The position numbers and the translations under genes were made by a program. A stretch of 64,000 nucleotides of DNA from Streptomyces diacarni. Its GTDB lineage: Bacteria; Actinomycetota; Actinomycetes; Streptomycetales; Streptomycetaceae. Location: contig NZ_QOIN01000071.1 in the NCBI RefSeq assembly GCF_003323715.1, forward strand, positions 62,001 through 126,000, in the 5' to 3' direction. Positions within the stretch are counted from its first letter, which is position 1. Each line of letters starts with the position of its first letter. Positions 19,469-25,970 of the stretch are shown here, in pieces. The notes below the pieces were generated by a model. It was not told the DNA's origin and searched no databases. It saw only the letters and a program-made list of their open reading frames with translations.

Positions 19469-20199
19469 CCGGTGACCGTCCCCAGGCCGACGGCACGGGA
19501 CCCCCGGTCGCCCGGACTTCGGCCGGGAGGTGCCCCCAGCCGCTCCGAGCGCTCCACGGCGTCGGTGTCGCCGCACCGCACCAGCCAGTTGGCGAGCATG
19601 CGGTGGCCCCATTCGGTGAGGACCGACTCGGGGTGGAACTGGACGCCTTCGACGGGCAGTTCGCGGTGGCGCAGCCCCATCACCAGTCCGGCTCCGTCGA
19701 CGGCTTCGCCGCCGGGGGCCGTCCACGCGGTGACGTCGAGCGCGTCGGGCACCGTGCCGGGGCGTACGGCCAGCGAGTGGTAGCGGGTGGCGGTGAAGGG
19801 GGAGGGGAGGCCGGTGAAGACGCCCGTGTCCGCGTGGGAGACCGCGGAGGTCTTGCCGTGCAGGAGTTCGGGGGCCCTCTCGACGACGCCGCCGTAGGCG
19901 ACGGCCATCGCCTGCATGCCCAGGCAGACGCCGAAGACGGGCAGGCCGCGTTCGGCGCAGTGCCGGACCATGCCGATGCAGACGCCGGCGTCCTCGGGCG
20001 CGCCGGGGCCGGGGGAGAGGAGGACGCCGTCGAAGCCGCCCTCCTCGCCGCCCCGGGCGGCGGAGGGGCCCACGGCGTGCCGGGGCTCGATCTCGTCGTT
20101 GCGGACGACCTCGCAGGTGGCTCCGAGTTGGTAGAGGTACTGCACGAGGTTGAAGACGAAGCTGTCGTAGTTGTCGACGACGAGGATGCGGGCGCTCAC
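19465..20199 (-). CDS. Anthranilate/aminodeoxychorismate synthase-type glutamine amidotransferase
   Basis: Class I glutamine amidotransferase of the TrpG/PabA group, 244 residues. It shows ILVVDNYDSFVFNLVQYL, the oxyanion loop LSPGPGAPEDAG, nucleophile C92 in GVCLGMQ, and H189/E191 in VQFHPESV, so the catalytic triad is complete. It should supply ammonia for a chorismate-using synthase, but no synthase large subunit is nearby. It is sandwiched between sortase genes with 4-base overlaps on both sides. Confidence 0.92.
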   Translation of the reverse strand: MSARILVVDNYDSFVFNLVQYLYQLGATCEVVRNDEIEPRHAVGPSAARGGEEGGFDGVLLSPGPGAPEDAGVCIGMVRHCAERGLPVFGVCLGMQAMAVAYGGVVERAPELLHGKTSAVSHADTGVFTGLPSPFTATRYHSLAVRPGTVPDALDVTAWTAPGGEAVDGAGLVMGLRHRELPVEGVQFHPESVLTEWGHRMLANWLVRCGDTDAVERSERLGAPPGRSPGDRGSRAVGLGTVTG

Positions 20200-20396
20200 G
20201 CGGCACCTCCGGCGCGCGGGGTTCCCAGCGGCTCGGCGGCGCCGTCGACGGTCACGTCGTTGAACGGCAGCATCGGTTCCGCCCACGGGAAGACGTACTG
20301 GAAGAGCAGGAAGACGACGCCGACCACCAGCACGGTCGAAATGAGTATGCGCACGTACACGTTGCCGGGCAGATGCCGCCAGATCCAGCCGTACAT
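20196..20396 (-). CDS. Small single-span membrane protein
   Basis: A 66-residue protein starting MYGWIWRHLPGN, with one membrane helix (VRILISTVLVVGVVFLLFQYVF) and a short tail ending in PFNDVTVDG. A GTG at 20456 would add 20 basic residues; I prefer the ATG because the conserved-looking part starts there, though neither has a strong ribosome site. Its stop overlaps the amidotransferase start. Function is unknown; co-transcription with sortases suggests an envelope role. Confidence 0.75.
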   Translation of the reverse strand: MYGWIWRHLPGNVYVRILISTVLVVGVVFLLFQYVFPWAEPMLPFNDVTVDGAAEPLGTPRAGGAA

Positions 20397-20484
20397 CCCG
20401 CGATGCCGTCCTCTCTCCTCCCGCGCCGCCTCGGGCACGCGTGCCTTCCGGCCCACCCCAGAGTAACGGCGCCAGGGTACGGCT

Positions 20485-21282
20485 TCAGCGGCCTTCGCGG
20501 GTGAGCGCGTCCGGCTTCCCCTCGGCGGTGGGCCGGGTGGCGTCCAGCCGTCCCCAGGCGATCAGCCGGTGGCTGCTGCCCCATTCCGGGTCGCAGGTGG
20601 TGAGGGTGAGGTAGCGGCCGGACCGCCGGAAGGGGGTGGCGGCCTCGTCGACGGGTTCCGGCACGGCCTTCAGGACGCCGGTGTCGCCGGGCAGCGTGCG
20701 GTAGGGCCGCGCGGTGATCGTGTACGTGTACCAGGTGTCGCCGTCGTTGACGACGACGGGATCGCCGGGGCGCAGCCGGGGGAAGTCCTTGAAGGGGTCG
20801 CCGTAGGTGCGGCGGTGTCCGGCGACGGCGAAGTTGCCCTTGTCTCCGGGGTCGGCGGTGCCGGTGTAGTGGCCCAGGCCCCTGCGCAGGGTGGCCGTTG
20901 CGGTGTTCTCCAGCACGGGCTTGGACCAGTCGCCGCCGAAGCGGGGGATGTACATGACGGCGAAGGACTCGCCGGCGCGGTGGCCCGGGGCCGTGGAGTC
21001 GGCGTCGCCGGCGCCGCCGTCGCCCGCCAGTTCGTCGGCGCCGCCCGTGGTGCCGCCGTCGTGGCCGCTGTCCCGGGTGCCGCCCGCGGTGCCCTCGTGC
21101 GCCGGGGCGCTGCCGGTGGGGCCCTGGGCCCACTGCTTGTGGAGCCGGGCGATCTCGTCGTCGGAGGCGTGTGCGGCGCGCAGCCCCGTCCAGTAGAGGA
21201 GGTAGACGACGAAGAGCACGATCACGAGGCCGATGGTGATGCATGTCTCACTCAGGGTCCGTACGAGGGCTCGTAACGCCAT
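20485..21282 (-). CDS. Class E sortase
   Basis: Third sortase of the cluster, 265 residues, with a very short cytoplasmic start and a membrane helix (TCITIGLVIVLFVVYLLYW). A Gly/Ala/Asp-rich stretch of about 50 residues precedes the catalytic fold with AGHRRTYG, TLTTC (C230) and SHRLIAWG (R239). The shared GKPDAL near the C-terminus links it to the 482-residue sortase two genes downstream. It follows the DUF881 gene with a gap of 29 bp, so the genes are probably one operon. Confidence 0.93.
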   Translation of the reverse strand: MALRALVRTLSETCITIGLVIVLFVVYLLYWTGLRAAHASDDEIARLHKQWAQGPTGSAPAHEGTAGGTRDSGHDGGTTGGADELAGDGGAGDADSTAPGHRAGESFAVMYIPRFGGDWSKPVLENTATATLRRGLGHYTGTADPGDKGNFAVAGHRRTYGDPFKDFPRLRPGDPVVVNDGDTWYTYTITARPYRTLPGDTGVLKAVPEPVDEAATPFRRSGRYLTLTTCDPEWGSSHRLIAWGRLDATRPTAEGKPDALTREGR

Positions 21283-21311
21283 CCCGCCTCACTCCCCACC
21301 GGTCGGCGTGG

Positions 21312-22049
21312 TCAGTCCACGGGCCGGGCCTGCTGGAGATCCACTGTGCCGGAGTAGCCCGGAAGAGTCATCGCCTTGTGCTCGTCGACTTTCCAGCCGA
21401 GGCCGTAGGCGTCGACGTATTCGAGGTAGTTCTGGATGGCGGGCGCGGAGCGGAGGGCCTGCTGCAGCGCGTCGCGGTCGCCGACGGCGCTGATGGTGTA
21501 GGGCGGGGAGTAGACGCGCCCCTGGAGGATGAGGGTGTTGCCGACGCAGCGCACGGCGCTGGTGGAGATCAGCCGCTGGTCCATCACCTTGATGCCCTTG
21601 GCGCCGCCCTTCCACAGGGCGTTGACGACGGCCTGGAGGTCCTGCTGGTGGATGACGAGGTCGTTGGGCTCGGGGTCCGGAAGCCCCGGGACCTTGGCGG
21701 TGGCGTTGGTGGGGGCGTCGTCGAGGGTGACGGTCAGCCCTTCGCCCTTCTGCTTCGTCAGGCCCGCGCCCTTCTCCAGGTCCGACAGCTCGCGGTCCTG
21801 ACCCGCGGTGCTGCCGTCGTCACGGCGGGCGAGGTTGTCGACCTGGCGGCGCAGCGAGGCGGCCTGGCTGTCGAGTTCGGTGTTCTGCCTGCTGCGTTCC
21901 TGGATGAGGTCGCTGAGACGTAGCATCGAGGAGTCGCTGCGCAGGTTGGTGCCTTGCGCGGTGTTGAAACTGACCCAGAAGATGAGGCCTGCGAGGGCGA
22001 AGACGCCTATGGCGGCCAGCCGGGCAGGTCGGAGATGCATTCTGGTCAC
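21312..22049 (-). CDS. DUF881 family protein
   Basis: A 245-residue protein with an N-terminal membrane helix (LAAIGVFALAGLIFWVSF), a coiled-coil stretch around residues 45-90 (ERSRQNTELDSQAASLRRQVDNLARR) and the DUF881 fold with LTVTLDDAP, VNALWKGGAKGIKVMDQRLI and YSPPYTISAVGD. DUF881 genes sit beside crgA and sbp/sortase-type genes in actinobacteria, and the family is linked loosely to division. It is divergent from crgA. A start 3 codons later (MHLRPARL) is also possible. Confidence 0.9.
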   Translation of the reverse strand: MTRMHLRPARLAAIGVFALAGLIFWVSFNTAQGTNLRSDSSMLRLSDLIQERSRQNTELDSQAASLRRQVDNLARRDDGSTAGQDRELSDLEKGAGLTKQKGEGLTVTLDDAPTNATAKVPGLPDPEPNDLVIHQQDLQAVVNALWKGGAKGIKVMDQRLISTSAVRCVGNTLILQGRVYSPPYTISAVGDRDALQQALRSAPAIQNYLEYVDAYGLGWKVDEHKAMTLPGYSGTVDLQQARPVD

Positions 22050-22151
22050 CGTACCCTTGTCTCCCTCCGCCCTGGGAAAGCACTACGCTAACGGACCACC
22101 GTCCCCGTGGGCCGTGCGGCGGTCAGCAGCGCATCGACAGGAGAGTCTCTC

Positions 22152-22412
22152 GTGCCGAAGTCACGTATCCGAAAGAAAGCGGACTTCACGCCCCCGCCGG
22201 AGAAGAAGGCCACCAGCATCGATTTGCGCGGTGGTGGGCGCCGTTGGGTGGCTCCGCTGATGCTGGCGATGTTCGGGATCGGACTCGCCTGGATCGTCGT
22301 GTTCTATGTCACGAGCAGTTCGCTGCCCATCGAGGCGCTCGGGAACTGGAACATCGTGGTCGGCTTCGGCTTCATCGCGACGGGCTTCGTCGTCTCCACC
22401 CAGTGGAAATGA
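22152..22412 (+). CDS. crgA: Cell division protein CrgA
   Basis: A small membrane protein of 86 residues that in Streptomyces coordinates FtsZ-ring formation with growth, and in mycobacteria scaffolds divisome proteins. It starts VPKSRIRKKADF, the family signature, and has two membrane helices (VAPLMLAMFGIGLAWIVVFYV and NIVVGFGFIATGFVV). The GTG at 22152 has AGGAG about 9 bases upstream. The DnaA-box cluster begins immediately after the stop codon. Confidence 0.96.
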   Translation: MPKSRIRKKADFTPPPEKKATSIDLRGGGRRWVAPLMLAMFGIGLAWIVVFYVTSSSLPIEALGNWNIVVGFGFIATGFVVSTQWK

Positions 22413-22415
22413 AAG

Positions 22416-22467
22416 TTATCCACAAGCTGATCCACAGCCTTGGATAACTCACAAGATCTGTGGATAA
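22416..22467. promoter_or_regulatory. Cluster of four DnaA-box-like sequences after crgA
   Basis: Two perfect E. coli-type DnaA boxes (TTATCCACA at 22416-22424 on plus, and 22459-22467 on minus) flank two near matches (TGATCCACA at 22428-22436 and CTTGGATAA at 22439-22447). All four lie within 52 bp in the gap between crgA and the rhomboid gene, about 19 kb from oriC. Such a cluster could bind or titrate DnaA. It is not oriC, which lies between dnaN and dnaA. Confidence 0.85.
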
Positions 22468-22619
22468 CTTTCAGGACGTTGACGCCGATGTGACCGGACG
22501 CGTGACGCCCGAAGGCCCGTTCGGCCAGTAACCCCAAGGGAAACGTACGCCTGAGCGAATCTCGGGCGCGCGCACCACACCGTGCACAAGATCCCGTACA
22601 CGCTGTGGAAAACCCGGGC

Positions 22620-23543
22620 TCAGCTGAGCTGGAGCGTACGCACCACGAGCAGCACCACGATCGCCGCGAGCACCAGCGCCGCCGTCCCGTACTGCACCAG
22701 TGCCCGCTTCTCGCGCGGTGCGTGCACCATCGCGTAGGCCAGCACCAGGCCCGTCACCAGGCCGCCGACGTGCGCCTCCCAGGCGATGTTGTGCCACGTG
22801 AAGGTGAAGACCAGGTTGATCGCCAGCAGGATCAGGATGGGCCGCATGTCGTAGCGCAGCCGCCGCATCAGCACGGCCGTCGCCCCGAACAGGCCGAAGA
22901 TCGCACCGGAGGCGCCCAGCGACGCCTGCTGCGGTGACGCGAGCAGGAAGGTGACCGCGCCGCCGCCGAGCCCGGAGAGCACGTACAGACCCGCGAGCCG
23001 CACCCGGCCCAGCGCCGCCTCCAGCGGCGGGCCCAGGAACCACAGGCCCAGCATGTTCATGAGGATGTGCCAGATCTCCTGGTGCAGGAACATCGAGGTC
23101 AGCAGCCGCCACCACTGGCCCTCGGCCACGCCCTCCAGCGGCCCGTACGGCTCCGTGACCGCCTGCCCGAACAGCAGCAGCCGGTCCAGCAGCCGGTTGC
23201 CGACCGCCTGCACGGCGATGAAGACCGCCACGTTGAGGCCGAGGAGGACCTTGGTGACCAGCCGGGGATCCGCCGTCACCCGGCCGCCCGCCACCGTCCG
23301 CGGCCGGTTCGCGCCCGGCGCGTGCCCGGTGCCCGAACCCGATCTGACGCACTCGGGGCACTGGAACCCCACGGAGGCCGGCACCATGCACTCGGGGCAG
23401 ATCGGCCGCTCGCAGCGCGTGCACGAGATACCGGTCTCCCGATCGGTGTGCCGGTAACAGTGCCTGGGGCCCTGCTGCCCGCCCTGACCGCCGGAATCTC
23501 CGTCCCGCTCGGCCCCGCCCCCGGGCTGTCCTTCCTGCGCCAC
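22620..23543 (-). CDS. Rhomboid family intramembrane serine protease
   Basis: About 307 residues. The N-terminus carries a B-box-like zinc-binding module (CYRHTDRETGISCTRCERPICPEC, then CPEC). The rhomboid core has WWRLLTSMFLHQEIWHILMNM, the catalytic Ser in GASGAIFG and the His in WEAHVGGL. It should cleave membrane proteins within or near the bilayer; the substrate is unknown. Of the two GTG codons at 23549 and 23543, the second has GGAGG at 7 bases and is preferred. Confidence 0.93.
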   Translation of the reverse strand: MAQEGQPGGGAERDGDSGGQGGQQGPRHCYRHTDRETGISCTRCERPICPECMVPASVGFQCPECVRSGSGTGHAPGANRPRTVAGGRVTADPRLVTKVLLGLNVAVFIAVQAVGNRLLDRLLLFGQAVTEPYGPLEGVAEGQWWRLLTSMFLHQEIWHILMNMLGLWFLGPPLEAALGRVRLAGLYVLSGLGGGAVTFLLASPQQASLGASGAIFGLFGATAVLMRRLRYDMRPILILLAINLVFTFTWHNIAWEAHVGGLVTGLVLAYAMVHAPREKRALVQYGTAALVLAAIVVLLVVRTLQLS

Positions 23544-23649
23544 GCTCACCCCTCCAAGTCTCCCCCACGCACGACCCCACCCGCCCTGAATACGGACGGG
23601 TGGGGCGTACGGTTCCTGCGCTCGCGTCTGCTCGCGTCCGCCGGCGCGC

Positions 23650-24177
23650 CTACTGGCGCTCGATCACGACCGACTCGATCACCATGTCGTTGACGGGGCG
23701 GTCGGTGCGCGGGTTGGTCTGGGCGCCGCCGATGGCGTCGACGACCTTCTTGCTCGCCTCGTCGCTGACCTCACCGAAGATGGTGTGCTTGCCCGTCAGC
23801 CACGTGGTGGGCGCGAGGGTGACGAAGAACTGCGAGCCGTTGGTGCCGGGGCCCGCGTTGGCCATCGCCAGCAGGTAGGGCTTGGTGAAGGCCAGGTCCG
23901 GGTGGATCTCGTCCCCGAACTCGTAGCCAGGCCCGCCGGTGCCGTTGCCCAGCGGGTCACCGCCCTGGATCATGAAGCCGCTGATGACACGGTGGAAGAC
24001 CGTGCCGTCGTACAGCCGGTCGGTGCTCTTGGCACCCGTCGCGGGGTGCGTCCACTCGCGGGAGCCCTCGGCGAGCTCGACGAAGTTCTTGACCGTCTTG
24101 GGGGCGTGGTCCGGGAAGAGCTGGATCCGGATGTCGCCTTGGTTGGTCTTCAGGGTGGCGTGGAGCTGCTCGGCCAC
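23650..24177 (-). CDS. ppiA: Cyclophilin-type peptidyl-prolyl cis-trans isomerase
   Basis: Cytoplasmic PPIase of 175 residues that catalyses cis-trans isomerisation at proline bonds. Family motifs include TNQGDIRIQLFPDHAPKTVKNF, VFHRVISGFMIQGGDP, GTGGPGYEFGDE, MANAGPGTNGSQFF and the Trp of WLTGKHTIFGEV. There is no signal peptide. It stands in the usual actinobacterial place between the rhomboid gene and the DUF5324 gene, which is divergent from it. Confidence 0.95.
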   Translation of the reverse strand: MAEQLHATLKTNQGDIRIQLFPDHAPKTVKNFVELAEGSREWTHPATGAKSTDRLYDGTVFHRVISGFMIQGGDPLGNGTGGPGYEFGDEIHPDLAFTKPYLLAMANAGPGTNGSQFFVTLAPTTWLTGKHTIFGEVSDEASKKVVDAIGGAQTNPRTDRPVNDMVIESVVIERQ

Positions 24178-24378
24178 GATCTACCTTCCATCTGTCTGCG
24201 TTGACTCCCCCGATCCTCCCACGGACGCTGGAGAAGGTCGGCTGACCCGGATGCCCGCTCGGGGGTACCCGGTAGCGGTCTGCCAGGCATGATCTTCGAA
24301 AGGGGTGGAAAAACGACTTCCTGTCCTCCGTTTTCGGAGAGACTGCCCCACGTCATGAGCCACCGAAGAGGAGGAACC

Positions 24379-25113
24379 GTGACCACCAAGGAAAGCGTGC
24401 GCGCCGCGACCGGCACCGCCAAGGAGAACGTGCGCCACGCAGCGGAGGTGGTGAAGCCCCACGCCGACCAGGCCAAGGACACCGCCGCACGTTACGCACA
24501 GGAGGCGAGCGCGCGGCTGGGGCCCAAGGTCGCCAAGGCCGCCGAACAGGCACGCCACACCGCACGCGAAGGCTACGAGAGCTACGTGGGACCCCGGGTC
24601 GCGCAGGCGTGGGACGCCCTCCCCGCCGACGTCGACAAGGCCGCGGGCCGGGCCGCCAAGCGCACCAGGAAGGCGGCCCGCCAGGCGGCCGACTACGCGG
24701 GCCCGCGCATCGAGAGCGCCGTGGCGGACGTGCGCACCGCCACCGCGCCGGCCCGCGAGGAGGCGGCGGCGCGCGGCGCCGCCGCGGTGGCCGCGCTGCG
24801 CGGCCAGGTGACGGCCGAGGAGATCGAGAAGCTCTCGCGCCGGCGCCGCCGCAGGTCCCGCACCGGCCGCTTCGTCTGGCGCGCGGGGCTGGTCGGCCTG
24901 GTGGCGGGCGGCGCGTACGCGGCCTGGCGCTGGTGGGACCGGCAGGCGAACCCGGACTGGCTGGTCGAGCCGCCGGCCGCCACCGAGGTCAGCGACCGGG
25001 CGCCGCTCACCAGCGTGAACGGCTCGGGGCCCGCCGGCGGTGACGCCGACCTGGACCCCGAGGTGCGCGCCAAGCAGGACGACGCCGAGGCCGAGGAGCG
25101 CAAGGAGAAGTAG
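24379..25113 (+). CDS. DUF5324 family protein
   Basis: A 244-residue Ala/Arg/Glu-rich protein. The first 150 residues are amphipathic helices with repeated RxAA and KxAA patterns (KESVRAATGTAKENVRHAAEVVK), followed by a membrane helix (WRAGLVGLVAGGAYAAWRWW) near residue 180 and an acidic tail. Function is unknown; the helical part resembles apolipoprotein/LEA-like surface-binding helices. The GTG start has GAGGAGGA upstream; a longer frame from 24289 lacks support. Conserved at this place near crgA in Streptomyces. Confidence 0.85.
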   Translation: MTTKESVRAATGTAKENVRHAAEVVKPHADQAKDTAARYAQEASARLGPKVAKAAEQARHTAREGYESYVGPRVAQAWDALPADVDKAAGRAAKRTRKAARQAADYAGPRIESAVADVRTATAPAREEAAARGAAAVAALRGQVTAEEIEKLSRRRRRRSRTGRFVWRAGLVGLVAGGAYAAWRWWDRQANPDWLVEPPAATEVSDRAPLTSVNGSGPAGGDADLDPEVRAKQDDAEAEERKEK

Positions 25114-25151
25114 CCGCGATGCCGGCCCGCGAGGGTGGCTGCCCAGCGGAA

Positions 25152-25183
25152 GGGGCGGGAGACCTGGTCAGGTCTCCCGCCCC
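25152..25183. terminator. Perfect 15-bp hairpin shared by converging genes
   Basis: Arms GGGGCGGGAGACCTG (25152-25166) and its exact complement (25169-25183) with a 2-base centre. It lies 38 bp past the DUF5324 stop, and the STAS gene stop codon (25168-25170) falls at its centre. It probably ends transcription from both sides. Confidence 0.75.
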
Positions 25184-25704
25184 TGGGCGTGTGGGGCGCT
25201 GTCCGCCCCCTCGTCGGCCAGGGCGCCGCGCTCCTCCTGGCGCGGGGATCGGGCGCGGTCGGCCGCCGCCTGTGGGGGTACGCCGTCGGCCCCCGCGGCC
25301 CCGGGTACGCCGTCGGCCGTCTCGTCCGGGAGCGTGGGCAGGGGTGCCAGGACGTCGGCCAGCCCGGTGATGCGCAGCAGCCGCAGCACGCGGGTGTCCG
25401 CGCACACGAGGGTGAAGGTGCCGCCGCCCGCGAGCACCCGGGAGCGGATGTCCACCAGAAGGGCGAGCCCGCTGCAGTCGATGAACGTCACGGGCCGCAG
25501 GTCGGCGACGAGGCGGCGTGCGGGCGCCGCGGTGAGCGCGTAGAGCTGCGGCGTGGTGGCCAGGACGACGGCCAGGTCGATCTCCCCGCTCAGCTCCACC
25601 ACGGTCCGGTCCGCGCCGGCACGGGAGCGCACGGTGCCGCCGGGGGGCTCTTCCCCCGCCGCGGATGTCAGCGTGCGGGCGCTCTCGTCCCTGTGCGGTG
25701 CCAT
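25168..25704 (-). CDS. STAS domain protein (anti-sigma factor antagonist type)
   Basis: A 178-residue protein with one STAS domain: TVVELSGEIDLAVV, the loop FIDCSGLALLVDIRSR, whose Ser is the usual kinase target, and FTLVCADTRVLRLLRITGL. Such proteins release a sigma factor by binding its anti-sigma partner. No anti-sigma kinase gene is adjacent. The C-terminal 60 residues are a Pro/Ala/Glu-rich tail. The ATG at 25704 has GAGGG in front. Two perfect 23-bp repeats lie immediately upstream. Confidence 0.88.
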   Translation of the reverse strand: MAPHRDESARTLTSAAGEEPPGGTVRSRAGADRTVVELSGEIDLAVVLATTPQLYALTAAPARRLVADLRPVTFIDCSGLALLVDIRSRVLAGGGTFTLVCADTRVLRLLRITGLADVLAPLPTLPDETADGVPGAAGADGVPPQAAADRARSPRQEERGALADEGADSAPHAQGRET

Positions 25705-25727
25705 CGGTGCCCTCGCGTATGACCTTG

Positions 25728-25773
25728 TGACCGTAGGAGTCCGGGAAATCTGACCGTAGGAGTCCGGGAAATC
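25728..25773. repeat. Two perfect tandem 23-bp repeats upstream of the STAS gene
   Basis: The unit starts TGACCGTAGGAGTCCGGG and occurs at 25728-25750 and 25751-25773 without a mismatch. It sits 24 bp before the STAS start codon on the divergent promoter side. It could be a duplicated regulator site or a recent slippage event. Confidence 0.85.
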
Positions 25774-25798
25774 GGCCCGTAAGCATAGGCAGCGTCCC

Positions 25799-25823
25799 TG
25801 GGGGTGGCGCTGCGCCACCCCCA
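25799..25823. other. Hairpin in divergent STAS / NB-ARC promoter region
   Basis: Perfect inverted repeat with arms TGGGGGTGGCGC and GCGCCACCCCCA around one base. It lies between the 23-bp repeats and the start of the ATPase gene, so it may separate the two transcription units or sit in one leader. Confidence 0.5.
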
Positions 25824-25970
25824 CACCATCACCCGATCGAGTGGAATAAGCGTAAACCGCTTGCAAGTTGGCCGCAGAGCACTTCAGCAAGTCCGTGCGG
25901 TGCGGTGGTTCACCCCCGGAAAACCGCGAAGTGGCCGCCAGGACCGCGCATCGGGGGAACACTTGAAGCT

